Shown piece by piece: positions 25,979-34,404 of a stretch of 64,000 nt of DNA. Under the pieces are notes generated by a model. The model had not been told where the DNA came from, ran no database searches, and saw nothing but the letters and a program-made list of their open reading frames with translations. Origin of the DNA: Paraburkholderia kirstenboschensis (lineage in GTDB: Bacteria > Pseudomonadota > Gammaproteobacteria > Burkholderiales > Burkholderiaceae); the NCBI RefSeq assembly GCF_904848585.1, contig NZ_CAJHCR010000013.1, forward strand, positions 62,001 to 126,000. Direction: 5' to 3'. Both the position numbers and the translations under genes were made by a program. Each line of letters opens with the position of its first letter. Within the stretch, counting starts at the first letter, position 1.

Positions 25979-27223
25979 CTATATCCGTTCGTCTCTCGGG
26001 AAGACCAGGCGCGCTATCAGTCCGCCGCCTTGATGATTGCCAAGAATAAGATGACCTCCTGCGCTTGCGACGAGTTTCTTGACCAGAGCCAGCCCCAGTC
26101 CCCAATGACGTCCGCTTTCGTTGCCGCTGCCGAGGCGTACGAATGCTGCGGTTGCATCTGCCAACCTGGACTGCGTGATTCCTGCACCGTGGTCCCTTAT
26201 GCTCAAGATCCACTCGGCACGCGTTCGCGAAGTTTTAATCTCGATCGGCGGAATTCCATGATCCAGAGCATTGTCGACCAGATTGAACATGACGCGCTCG
26301 AGAAGCGGGCGCGGCAGCGCGAATTCTGCGCCCGCCTCGAAAGTGCAGATGAACAGGTTGGCGTCCAGCGAGCTTGTCATCACGAATCGATCATGGATGA
26401 ATGCTTCCACGCACAGATCGGTATGCCGCCTGGTTGAGGACCAGGTCCCTTCGACGAACTGCTTGGCAAGATGCGAGAACAGGTCGATATCTTCTACGAG
26501 CGCTACGCGTTTCTGCCATTCCTTCACCAGAAGTGCACGCTCACGCAGGCGGGCCGCGTGCGATTCGAGATGAAGTTCCAGGGCCGCGAGGGTAGACGAT
26601 TGCTCTGCACTTGAGTCGATGCGGCGAGTGAGCAATTCGTTGGATATACGCGCCAGTTGCCGTAACTGCTTTGGGCCTCTTTCCGGAATGACTTCGTGGG
26701 AACGGTATGCGCTGCCAACCTTGCTAAAGGCTGTCGACAGACTGCGTAGCGGCCGCCCTATTGCCCAACTCGCTGCAAATCCGAAACCAATAGACAGCAA
26801 GACAATCGACCATGCCGAGAAAGCAATGGAGTCCCAACGCAGATACGTGGGCGCGTTTTCGAACGAGAGAGAGTCATCCGGCGAAGTGGTTGAGCGGTTC
26901 CAATATTGGTGATCCGGAGAGGGGAACCAGGCTTGGGCACCCAGAGCCTCACCTTGGTCCTGCCGGAGGTTGACCAGCGTTGGCCGTTCCACAACCACCA
27001 CAGCGGGCGGTGCGGCGGAGATCCACGTCAATGGTTGGGAAGATGAACGCTTCCCCGCGTCAGCTTGCTGGAACTTCGGCCGTACCTGGTCCTGCTGCGA
27101 CGCATAGGCCGAGTCCGATCCTGCGAGGCCGAAATGCTGCGAAGCAACTGCCATCGCGCCGCAGTCGATGCTTGAACTGAGTATGGCAGCCAATATGATG
27201 ACTGGTTGAATCAACCTGTTCAC
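25979..27223 (-). CDS. Membrane histidine kinase-like protein without a recognisable H-box
   Basis: About 414 residues from GTG 27223 (GAGGA four bases upstream), beginning with a hydrophobic signal or helix (IQPVIILAAILSSSIDCGAM). A periplasmic region follows to about residue 130, then a second membrane helix (IAFSAWSIVLLSIGFGFAAS), a HAMP-like segment (IGRPLRSLSTAFSKVG), a linker, and an HATPase domain: FNLVDNALDHGIPPIEI, DHGAGITQ, HWGLGLALVKKL. No H-E/D-x-R/N-x-P box is visible; the only candidate is ESHAARLRER. It may be a degenerate kinase or phosphatase. A longer frame to 27376 exists but its extra 51 residues look spurious. A single receiver gene lies just upstream. Confidence 0.7.
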   Translation of the reverse strand: MNRLIQPVIILAAILSSSIDCGAMAVASQHFGLAGSDSAYASQQDQVRPKFQQADAGKRSSSQPLTWISAAPPAVVVVERPTLVNLRQDQGEALGAQAWFPSPDHQYWNRSTTSPDDSLSFENAPTYLRWDSIAFSAWSIVLLSIGFGFAASWAIGRPLRSLSTAFSKVGSAYRSHEVIPERGPKQLRQLARISNELLTRRIDSSAEQSSTLAALELHLESHAARLRERALLVKEWQKRVALVEDIDLFSHLAKQFVEGTWSSTRRHTDLCVEAFIHDRFVMTSSLDANLFICTFEAGAEFALPRPLLERVMFNLVDNALDHGIPPIEIKTSRTRAEWILSIRDHGAGITQSRLADATAAFVRLGSGNESGRHWGLGLALVKKLVASAGGHLILGNHQGGGLIARLVFPRDERI

Positions 27224-27427
27224 GGGTTCCTCTTCAGTTCTGTTTGAAAGTAGCGTGCCCGCGTTAGAGGCCGTATTCCGTTCGAAAGATGCGGGGCGAC
27301 GCCGCATTGCAAAGCTCAACTGTAGCCAATGATCAACCATCGAGACGAGTCGAGATGCTCCGAACACTGGCAGCATCGCTGAAATCCTTACATCTTATTT
27401 CGCGCGAGCGAGGCTCCCGCCGATTCA

Positions 27428-27862
27428 TTACTCGGCGAGCTTTGTAATGAGTGCGAGCAACAGGCCAGGCGGCCAGCCCTTCTGCACGTAACCATCGAAC
27501 TCACTGTCCGTCAGATGCCGGCGCACTTCGATTTCGTCGAACGCGGTATGGGCAACGATTGCAATACCGGTGGTACGCTTGTGGCGCCGCAGCGCGCGGG
27601 CCGCCTCATAGCCGTTGCATTGCGGCATCGAAATGTCCATCAGGATGACGTGCGGGACCCATGCAATGCCGACTTCGATCGCGTCGCTGCCGCCGAAAAC
27701 AGCCCGGGACTCCAGGTCCTCCAGCGACAGATAGGCAGCCAGCGCAAGGGCCGCATTGTGGTTGTCGTCGACGACCAGCACGCGCAATCGTGCTCCATTC
27801 ACCGGCACCCGGCGCGCAGTCCATGGCCGGGGTGCCCGGTCGAATAGCTTTGGAATGTTCAT
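27428..27862 (-). CDS. Single-domain response regulator receiver protein
   Basis: 144 residues with only a receiver domain after a 25-residue N-terminal extension. Acidic pocket VVDDN, phosphorylated aspartate in ILMDISMPQCNGYEAARALR, T in AHTAFDE, and the conserved lysine in VQKGWPP are all present. There is no output domain, so it acts by phosphotransfer or by binding a partner such as the atypical kinase 205 bases downstream. The proximity is suggestive; the phospho-donor is not known. Confidence 0.85.
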   Translation of the reverse strand: MNIPKLFDRAPRPWTARRVPVNGARLRVLVVDDNHNAALALAAYLSLEDLESRAVFGGSDAIEVGIAWVPHVILMDISMPQCNGYEAARALRRHKRTTGIAIVAHTAFDEIEVRRHLTDSEFDGYVQKGWPPGLLLALITKLAE

Positions 27863-28326
27863 GAGAATGGCTCCAGTACGCTGCTATTGACGCACCGTCT
27901 GTGCCCGATGGTCCATGCCGGCACAGTGAACCTCTCGTGATCCCAGCGAGCTAAGAAAGCCAACCGCAGGAGTTGCGCACTCCATTGACTCGGAGGGTAA
28001 CCAGATGGTGAGGACGCGACGGAGCGGCAATGAGAACACCGCAAAGACCGACTTTGCGGACGTCCAGCAACTCGGAGGATGAGACGCGCTTGGTGAAGTG
28101 AAGCGGCGGTACGTCCGGAAGCTCGGCACAGGCTCGTCAGTTTGAATGCGTCGGAGTGGCATCTACCGTGTCGGTCTTTTTGGGGAGCAGGCAAGGCCGG
28201 TTAGATCTTTCGATTTCGCAACCGGCCTCACCGTTCCTTAAAGAGTTGATGCCCGATGACGGCATGCCTGGGAAGTCCATCCGCTGCGAAGCAAGCGGCT
28301 ACTGTCCGCTTGCTTCCAGCGACACG
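27863..28326. other. Gene-free gap with two inverted repeats
   Basis: 464 bases without a supported gene; frames on both strands have no ribosome-binding site. It contains two strong dyads: AGGCCGGTT/AACCGGCCT at 28194-28228 (9-bp arms, 17-base loop) and the hairpin at 28288-28316 listed separately. Confidence 0.6.
28288..28316 (-). terminator. Hairpin after the DUF2382 gene, possible terminator
   Basis: Perfect 11-bp arms GAAGCAAGCGG and CCGCTTGCTTC with the 7-base loop CTACTGT, beginning 11 bases past the stop of the DUF2382 gene. No T-run follows on the minus strand, so this would be a structure-only terminator or RNA-stabilising stem. Confidence 0.45.
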
Positions 28327-29199
28327 TTAGATGGGCTTCTTCCCGACCTCATCCAGGCGCGCGGTCTTGTCGGTCCCTTCCACCCGCTCAACCTCGACTT
28401 CGGTGCCACGCACTGTATCGTTGACAGTTTCAGTGCGGCTGCTCGACTCCTTGCCAACCACCACTTCTTCAACGACTCTGGCTGTCTTCGCGACCACGGC
28501 CTGCTCCGCAGTTTCGCGAACCTCGACAGAACTTTCGGTCAGATCGGCCGTAGTTGCAGGGCGGTCCACCGCTCGCCGTTCTATTGTCGCGTGTTCCTCG
28601 CGCAGGGTAACCGCTTCGCTAACGGGTGTTTCGGTGACGCGCGAATAAACACGCACGCCTCCTGTTGACACTTCGCGTTTGCCGACTTCGAGCGATTCCT
28701 GTACGACTGGAAACGCCTGGCGTTCGGCAGCAATTTCATCGCTCGTGTATGCGGGCGCATTGCGGTCATATCCGGTATAGCCCGCGCCGCGCCATTGTGC
28801 GACGCGCGAATCGATGTCGACAGCGCCCGCAGCATACAACGCCTCTTGCACTCTCTCCACAGACGACTCGTCATTCACTTCCACAGACAATAATGCACCG
28901 CCGCGACGTACGGCTTCCTGATAGTGGCCGGCTTCTTCCGGGCGATCGTCGTCACCGAAGAGCCGTTTGAAAAAATGTTCGATGCGGCTCATCGCGCCTT
29001 CGTGCTCGTGGCCAGTGGCGTCTGCTGCGGGGACCGGTGTCGTCCCGAGGCCCGTATCGGTTGCGGCGGACGTGCCGAATCCTGCGTCCTGAGCGTGGAC
29101 GGCCATGTTTGCAGCCGCAACGCCGTCTGCTTCCAGGCGGCTCTTTGCGGCTTCTGCCTGCGCGAACGAATCGAATACGCCGATGATAGTGTGAGTCAT
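28327..29199 (-). CDS. YsnF/AvaK-like DUF2382 stress protein with GSP17M-like N-terminus
   Basis: 290 residues. The N-terminus HTIIGVFDSFAQAEAAKSRL is a general stress protein 17M-type module of about 60 residues. A variable middle region follows, then a DUF2382 domain from about 150 with the repeated VEVGKREV / VRVYSRVTETPVSEAVTLRE and VVVGKESSSRTE patterns, ending with a V/E-rich strand repeat. DUF2382 proteins are widespread in stress regulons, but their biochemical role is unknown. Start ATG 29199 follows AGGGAG. A second DUF2382 gene lies 89 bases upstream on the same strand. Confidence 0.8.
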   Translation of the reverse strand: MTHTIIGVFDSFAQAEAAKSRLEADGVAAANMAVHAQDAGFGTSAATDTGLGTTPVPAADATGHEHEGAMSRIEHFFKRLFGDDDRPEEAGHYQEAVRRGGALLSVEVNDESSVERVQEALYAAGAVDIDSRVAQWRGAGYTGYDRNAPAYTSDEIAAERQAFPVVQESLEVGKREVSTGGVRVYSRVTETPVSEAVTLREEHATIERRAVDRPATTADLTESSVEVRETAEQAVVAKTARVVEEVVVGKESSSRTETVNDTVRGTEVEVERVEGTDKTARLDEVGKKPI

Positions 29200-29288
29200 T
29201 GCAGATCTCCCTAAAGAATGAACCAGTCCTACGCAAGTCCAGGTGGAACGCGTGTCGCCTGTCGCGCAACGACCGTTCCCAGGACGCG

Positions 29289-29765
29289 CTACTCGGTGTC
29301 CGTTTCTGGTTTCCACTCGCCGTCCGTGCCTTCCCGCCGCTCAATCACTAATTCTTCGGACTTCAAAGTGAACTCGCGAACTGCTTCCTGCTGTGATTCG
29401 ATGGTCGTTACGTGCACCTCTTCCTTCAACATGAGTTGCATTTTTACTACCGGCACATACTCGAAGACCGGAATGATGAGCGTGTCGCCTTCCTGCCGCG
29501 GCGCGTAGCGCTCATCGACGGGCCGACTGATCGGCACGCGCCGGACTTCAACGTGCTCCTGGCGCAGGGTGACGGAAACCGGTTTGGTCTCCTCCTGGAT
29601 GACCTTGCGGACCCGGACTGAACCAGTCTCGATCGTGTCGACGTCAACCTTCAGTTGTTCTTGCACAGCAGTGAGGCGCAATTCGTCGGACGCATCGGGT
29701 GCGTCAGACGGGTCCGCGCGGTCGGCGGATTGCGCCACGGGTTTGGCCGATTCAGGCATGTCCAT
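29289..29765 (-). CDS. DUF2382 (YsnF/AvaK-like) protein, single domain
   Basis: 158 residues. After an Ala/Asp-rich N-terminus, the DUF2382 repeats appear: VQEQLKVDVDTIETGSVRVRK, ending in VTLRQEHVEVRRVPISRP, then FEYVPVVKMQLMLKEEVHVT and EELVIERRE. It is almost entirely alternating hydrophobic and acidic strands, as in the other member. The shared domain suggests the two arose by duplication or act together. Start ATG 29765 is preceded by GGAGG six bases upstream. They precede the stressosome operon in the window but on the opposite strand, about 340 bases away. Confidence 0.78.
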   Translation of the reverse strand: MDMPESAKPVAQSADRADPSDAPDASDELRLTAVQEQLKVDVDTIETGSVRVRKVIQEETKPVSVTLRQEHVEVRRVPISRPVDERYAPRQEGDTLIIPVFEYVPVVKMQLMLKEEVHVTTIESQQEAVREFTLKSEELVIERREGTDGEWKPETDTE

Positions 29766-30108
29766 CAGTTGCCTCCAGGCGAAGCGGATGTTCAATAAGT
29801 GTGGACGCGTGCAGGTGTGACACGCCGACCAGGCACCGCACGCGGCTGCGTGTGTCGAAAGATTCTCCAGCGTCTACCGGCGATGTGAACCGGCGCGATG
29901 TCACGCAGCGCCGCAATGCAGAGGGCGCAAGGGGCGTGCCCTGTCGGCGGGAGGACACACGCACCGCTTGTCAGGGAAACACGTTCATCGAGCGGTCAGT
30001 TGCTTGTGTGGTTCCGCCCAACATATTGGACGGGTTGAATGCAACGGAACCGGCAGCCCGCAGGTATGATGTCGCTCTGTCCAATTGACACCAATACAGG
30101 AGCGGACT
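29766..30108. other. Divergent promoter region between DUF2382 genes and the stressosome operon
   Basis: 343 bases without a supported gene between two divergent transcripts. It should hold promoters for both the DUF2382 pair (minus) and the rsb operon (plus). I found no confident promoter or operator. Confidence 0.45.
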
Positions 30109-30978
30109 TTGACCGAACAAAATGACTTGGCAACGATCTTTGAAAAAGATGAAGAAGCCGTTCTGAAAGCGTGGGTGGCCGGACAGATGTCCGGTGGAGT
30201 GCGCCAAGGTGTCATCTCGGAAGCTACCGTGCGCGACACATCGCGTGCGTTTCTCGCGTTGTTTGCAAGCGCAGTCAAAAGCGGCTACGACGAACAGTTG
30301 TCCGGAGAGGCCTGGGAAGCGGTCCGCGCTCATCTGACTGCGTTGTCCCGGGAGCGCGTGATTCAAGGCTTTTCCCCGGTAGAAACTGCCACTTTCATTT
30401 TTTCACTGAAGAAGCCGCTGTTCGAAGCATTGCGCAAGTCGCTCGGCAAGAACCTGGAAGCGCTCGGCGACGAGTTGTGGAAGCTTACTCAGACTCTCGA
30501 CAGCCTCGGGCTCATCACGATTGAAGCGTATCAGGCGAGCCGCCAGCAGATCATCGAGCGCCAGCAGCAAGAATTGCTGGATCTCACAACACCAGTGGTG
30601 CGCCTGTGGGACTCCATCGTCGCGCTGCCGCTAATCGGCACGCTCGACAGCGAACGTACCCAGGTCGTCATGGAAAGCCTGCTCGACTCCATCGTCGAGA
30701 ACGAGGCGGCGATCGCGATCATAGACATCACCGGCGTGCCGACCGTCGACACGCTGGTCGCGCAGCATCTGCTCAAGACCGTCGCGGCCGCTCGGCTAAT
30801 GGGCGCGGAGTGCATCATCAGCGGGATTCGTCCGCAGATTGCACAAACTATCGTCCACCTTGGCGTCGACCTCGGTGACGTCGTCACGAAGGCAACGCTC
30901 GCCGAAGCACTGAAAATCGCATTGCGACGAGTCGGCATGACGGTCACAAAAATCGCTACCGCAAAGCAGGAAAACTGA
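30109..30978 (+). CDS. rsbR: RsbR-like stressosome sensor (RsbRD-type N-domain plus STAS)
   Basis: 289 residues. The N-terminal half is an all-helical domain of the RsbRD type, the presumed signal input. The C-terminal STAS domain reads TPVVRLWDSIVALPLIGTL, then DITGVPTVDTLVAQHLLKT and GIRPQIAQTIVHLG. The threonines in VDT and IAQT occupy positions equivalent to those phosphorylated by RsbT in Bacillus. Starting with TTG 30109, AGGAG at 30098-30102 is six bases upstream; no better start exists. It is the first gene of a five-gene operon and would form the stressosome shell with RsbS. Confidence 0.88.
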   Translation: MTEQNDLATIFEKDEEAVLKAWVAGQMSGGVRQGVISEATVRDTSRAFLALFASAVKSGYDEQLSGEAWEAVRAHLTALSRERVIQGFSPVETATFIFSLKKPLFEALRKSLGKNLEALGDELWKLTQTLDSLGLITIEAYQASRQQIIERQQQELLDLTTPVVRLWDSIVALPLIGTLDSERTQVVMESLLDSIVENEAAIAIIDITGVPTVDTLVAQHLLKTVAAARLMGAECIISGIRPQIAQTIVHLGVDLGDVVTKATLAEALKIALRRVGMTVTKIATAKQEN

Positions 30979-30979
30979 G

Positions 30980-31363
30980 ATGGAGCAGATCCCGGTCCTC
31001 AAGCTCGGCGAATTCCTGCTCGTCTCAATTCAAGTAGAGCTGCATGACGAGCTGGTGATGAGCTTGCAGGACGATTTGACGTCAAGGATCGAGCGTACGC
31101 ATGCAAAAGGCGTGTTGATCGACATCTCCGCACTGGAGATCGTCGATTCTTTCATTGGCCGCACGCTGGGGCATATCGCAGCGATGGCGCGGGTAATGGA
31201 CGCCACTACAGTGCTGGTGGGCATGCGGCCTGCTGTAGCAATTACGCTAGTCGAACTGGGCATGTCGTTGCACGGTATCCGCACGGCGCTCGACGTGGAC
31301 AAGGGAATGGCCTTGCTGCGCAGGTCGCTCGAAGACGCGGGAGATCCCTCATCGTTACCTTAA
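30980..31363 (+). CDS. rsbS: RsbS-like STAS scaffold protein of the stressosome
   Basis: 127 residues that consist of a STAS domain only. EIVDSFIGRTLGHIAAMARV carries the serine (residue 57) at the position phosphorylated in Bacillus RsbS, and VLVGMRPAVAITLVELGM is the matching second motif. ATG 30980 is one base after the RsbR stop, with AGGAAAA upstream. RsbS binds RsbR and sequesters the kinase RsbT until both partners are phosphorylated. In this operon it lies directly in front of the RsbT gene. Confidence 0.9.
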   Translation: MEQIPVLKLGEFLLVSIQVELHDELVMSLQDDLTSRIERTHAKGVLIDISALEIVDSFIGRTLGHIAAMARVMDATTVLVGMRPAVAITLVELGMSLHGIRTALDVDKGMALLRRSLEDAGDPSSLP

Positions 31364-31398
31364 GCGAATCCGTCCTCGAGGTTCGAACGGCCGATCAG

Positions 31399-31761
31399 GT
31401 GAACCTTGCACGCAAGACGGTTCAGGAGTGGGCAACGCGGCTGGCCTTCGGCACGCTCGATCGAACCAAGTTCGTCACGGCGGCGAGCGAGCTTGCGCGA
31501 AACACGCTTGTGCACGGCCGAGGGGGCAAACTCACCATCTCCGAAGTCCAGCGCGACGGCCGTATTGGCATCAAGCTCGTTTTCGAAGACACGGGGCCGG
31601 GTATTCCGGATATCGAGCGGGCGCTTCAGGACGGGTTCAGCACCGCCAAAAGTATGGGACTGGGATTAGGCGGTGCACGCCGACTCGTCAATGAGTTCGA
31701 CATTACGTCGACAGTGGGCGTGGGAACCAAAGTGAGCATCATTCAATGGAAACGACGCTAA
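31399..31761 (+). CDS. rsbT: RsbT-like serine kinase (GHKL), start uncertain
   Basis: At least 120 residues of a GHKL kinase: FVTAASELARNTLVHGRGGK (N-box), FEDTGPGIPD (G1), and STAKSMGLGLGGARRLVNEF (G2). It phosphorylates RsbR/RsbS and releases to activate a partner phosphatase. GTG 31399 is the first usual start, but it removes the first strand. The in-frame sequence VTLSESVLEVRTADQ just upstream fits the RsbT N-terminus, and GGGAG at 31339-31343 lies seven bases before an ATC at 31351, which would be a non-standard start inside the RsbS reading frame. Ends by overlapping the phosphatase gene by 16 bases. Confidence 0.85.
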   Translation: MNLARKTVQEWATRLAFGTLDRTKFVTAASELARNTLVHGRGGKLTISEVQRDGRIGIKLVFEDTGPGIPDIERALQDGFSTAKSMGLGLGGARRLVNEFDITSTVGVGTKVSIIQWKRR

Positions 31762-32738
31762 CCCTGGCCGACAAGAGCGGCGTCGCAGATGCGCGCAGGC
31801 GCGCGGTTCAGATGGCGCAGTCGCTCGGCCTGCCCGAAAAATCGCAGGCCGACGCCGCGCTGATCGTCACCGAGGCGGCCACCAATATCCTCAAGTACGC
31901 GGGGCATGGCGAAATTGTGCTGAAGAGCGCCGAGGAAGGCGGCGCGAGTAGTCTCGACGTGATCGCACTCGACCGCGGTCCGGGTATCGTCAATCTCGCC
32001 GCGGCGTGTTCCGACGGATTCTCGACGGGCGGCAGCCTTGGCGCCGGTCTCGGAACGATCGCCCGTCATTCGGCGCTCTTCGACATCTACTCGGTCACCG
32101 GTAACGGCACGGCTCTGTTCGCGCGGGTTGCCGATAAACCAGCCGCAAAGGTTTCACCCTTTCAGGTTGGCGCGAGGTCCACGCCGAAGCTCGGCCAGGA
32201 CATAAGCGGCGACGCATGGGCCGTGCGCCATACGCCGGACAGCATGTGGGTGACATTGCTCGACGGCCTCGGTCATGGGCCGCTCGCGGCTGAGGCGTCG
32301 CGTCGTGCCGTCGACGTTTTCATGGCAGCCGATCCGGTCGCATTCCCCGCGGACGTCATGCGCGACGTTCATTCCGGCATCAAGGCGACGCGCGGCGCAG
32401 TCATGGCGATTGCGAAATTCGAGCCCGCAAACGCAGTTCTGTCGTTCGCGGGCATCGGTAATATCGTGAGCGTCGTTCATACCGGCGATAGCGCGCAGCA
32501 CCTGCTTTCCATGGACGGCACCGTCGGCTATAACATGCGCGCAGTTCGCCCGGGGGAAGCCCGTTGGATACCGGGCAGTGTGTTCATCGCCACCACGGAC
32601 GGCCTGTCCACGCGTTGGAATCTGAACCGCCATCCCGGTTTGACGAACCGGCACCCGAGCCTGATCGCCAGCGTGCTGCACCGCGACTTCGCCCGCGATG
32701 CGGACGACGCGACAGTCGTTGTCGTAAAGGCGATTTGA
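31746..32738 (+). CDS. GHKL anti-sigma-type kinase fused to PP2C phosphatase (RsbX/SpoIIE-like)
   Basis: 330 residues. The first 130 residues are an RsbT/RsbW-like GHKL domain (LIVTEAATNILKYAGHGEIV, DRGPGIVNLAA, FSTGGSLGAGLGTIARHS). Residues from about 138 to 330 form a PP2C-type domain of the RsbX/SpoIIE class with SGDAWAVRHTPDSMWVTLLD, GLGHGPLAAEASRR and TTDGLSTRW. In Bacillus, RsbX dephosphorylates the stressosome and resets it; the fused kinase domain suggests that one protein can both bind the complex and reset it. ATG 31746 overlaps rsbT by 16 bases, so translation is coupled. Confidence 0.87.
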   Translation: METTLTLADKSGVADARRRAVQMAQSLGLPEKSQADAALIVTEAATNILKYAGHGEIVLKSAEEGGASSLDVIALDRGPGIVNLAAACSDGFSTGGSLGAGLGTIARHSALFDIYSVTGNGTALFARVADKPAAKVSPFQVGARSTPKLGQDISGDAWAVRHTPDSMWVTLLDGLGHGPLAAEASRRAVDVFMAADPVAFPADVMRDVHSGIKATRGAVMAIAKFEPANAVLSFAGIGNIVSVVHTGDSAQHLLSMDGTVGYNMRAVRPGEARWIPGSVFIATTDGLSTRWNLNRHPGLTNRHPSLIASVLHRDFARDADDATVVVVKAI

Positions 32739-32739
32739 C

Positions 32740-34404
32740 ATGCGACACAGAATCCTCGCGACGCCCGTCAGTTCCAATCTGAGCCTCGTCACGGTGCGCG
32801 ATCGTTCACGCCAGATCGGCGAACTGTTCGGCCTCGACAATTTGCAGCGCACGCGCTTTATCACCGCCGTCTCCGAGATAGCGCGCAACGCGGTGCAGTT
32901 TGCCGGCGGCGGCATGCTGACCTTTTTTGTCGGCGACGCCACCGATGCGGCGGAGACGCAGTGCGTGGTCGCGCAAATTAGCGACAACGGGCCGGGCATC
33001 GCGAATCTCGATGCGTTGCTGGTCGATCCCAGCGGTCGGCCGGGCGTCACGGGGGTGGGTATCCCGGGCAGTCAACGCATGATGGATGGCTTCTTTGTGC
33101 AGTCGCAGGCGGGCAAAGGTACCACCGTAACGCTCGAGATGTTCCTGCCTCGGGGTACGGCACGTCTTTCCGTGCGCGCGCTCGGCGCGCTCGTCGGCCA
33201 ACTCACTCACCGCAAAGCTCAGACTCCCGTTGAAGAACTCGAGCAGCAGAACCGCGAAATGCTTCTCGCGCTCGAAGAGCTTCGTCGCAAGCGTGCCGAA
33301 CTCGAGGAAGCCGATCTCCGCAAGAACGAGTTTCTCGCCATGCTGGCGCACGAACTGCGAAATCCGTTGGCAGCAATATCGTTGTCGCTCGAACTGGAAG
33401 CGCGTGCCGGGACGAGCGAGTCCGGCCACACGTTTGCTGTGATCGCACGGCAGACTGCGCAACTGTCGCGGATGGTCGAAGATCTGCTCGACGTGTCGCG
33501 GCTTACGCGCGGCAAGGTCGAACTGCAGACTGAAGTGGTACGTATCGATTCGCTTATCGACGGCGGGATCGAGATGGCTCTGGCCGAAATCAAACGGCGG
33601 GGTCACACAGTACGGATCGACTATCCGGCGGAGCTTGTCTCGGTTCGCGTAGATATCGCGCGGCTCAAGCAAGTGTTCAACAACATCATCCACAACGCGG
33701 CGCGATATACACCGCAGCCTGACACCATCGCAATCACGGTCACGAACACGGACAGCGAGGTTACGATCGCGGTTGCGGATCGCGGCATCGGGATCGATCC
33801 CGACATGCTGCCTCACGTGTTCGATCTCTTTGCCCAGGCGACGATTGGAATCGGCAGGCAGGATGCCGGCCTCGGCATCGGGCTGACCGTCGTGCAGCGG
33901 CTCGTGCACGATCACGGCGGATCGGTGAGAGCGTACAGCGACGGTCCCGGCAAGGGAACGCGGGTTGTCGTGTCGCTGCCGGTCGTAGAGGCGCAGGTGA
34001 CTCGCGACGATCCTGTCGCCGGCGCCGAAACGCCGTGGGCGAGCGTCCAGCACAACGTGCTGGTGGTGGACGACAACCGCGATTCGGCCGATGCCCTCGC
34101 TGCGCTGCTCGACATGCATGGGCATCAGTGCAGAGTCGCGTACGACGGCGCGTCGGCGCTGCAACTTGCAGAGACCTTTCCCGCGACGGTCGGCGTGGTG
34201 GACCTCGGCCTGCCCGATATGTCGGGATTCGACGTGGCGAGGGCATTGCTCGCCAGGCCCGCGTTGGCATCGCTAAGGTTAATTGCTTTGAGCGGCTATT
34301 CCACTGCGCCGTTTCGGACTGAAGCAGCCGAGGCCGGGTTTAGCCACTTCTTCTCGAAGCCCGTGGCCATCGAGGAGCTTTTGCAGTTTCTGGCGAAGGG
34401 GTAA
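32740..34404 (+). CDS. GHKL - HisKA - HATPase - REC hybrid sensor kinase of the stressosome operon
   Basis: 554 residues with an unusual start: an RsbT-like GHKL domain at about 12-150 ([20 protein letters not shown], then [11 protein letters not shown]) comes before a coiled-coil linker ([20 protein letters not shown]). The standard hybrid kinase follows: H204 in [14 protein letters not shown], HATPase with [10 protein letters not shown] and DRGIGIDP, and a C-terminal receiver with [13 protein letters not shown] and D488 in [12 protein letters not shown]. The GHKL N-domain probably lets it dock on the stressosome and convert its state into a phosphorelay. ATG 32740 is one base after the phosphatase stop. 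Confidence 0.88.
   Translation: MRHRILATPVSSNLSLVTVRDRSRQIGELFGLDNLQRTRFITAVSEIARNAVQFAGGGMLTFFVGDATDAAETQCVVAQISDNGPGIANLDALLVDPSGRPGVTGVGIPGSQRMMDGFFVQSQAGKGTTVTLEMFLPRGTARLSVRALGALVGQLTHRKAQTPVEELEQQNREMLLALEELRRKRAELEEADLRKNEFLAMLAHELRNPLAAISLSLELEARAGTSESGHTFAVIARQTAQLSRMVEDLLDVSRLTRGKVELQTEVVRIDSLIDGGIEMALAEIKRRGHTVRIDYPAELVSVRVDIARLKQVFNNIIHNAARYTPQPDTIAITVTNTDSEVTIAVADRGIGIDPDMLPHVFDLFAQATIGIGRQDAGLGIGLTVVQRLVHDHGGSVRAYSDGPGKGTRVVVSLPVVEAQVTRDDPVAGAETPWASVQHNVLVVDDNRDSADALAALLDMHGHQCRVAYDGASALQLAETFPATVGVVDLGLPDMSGFDVARALLARPALASLRLIALSGYSTAPFRTEAAEAGFSHFFSKPVAIEELLQFLAKG

Noticed and set aside
29766-30108. Possible promoter in front of the stressosome operon (TTGAAT...TATGAT)
   Set aside because: The spacing is 24 bases, too long for a sigma-70 promoter.
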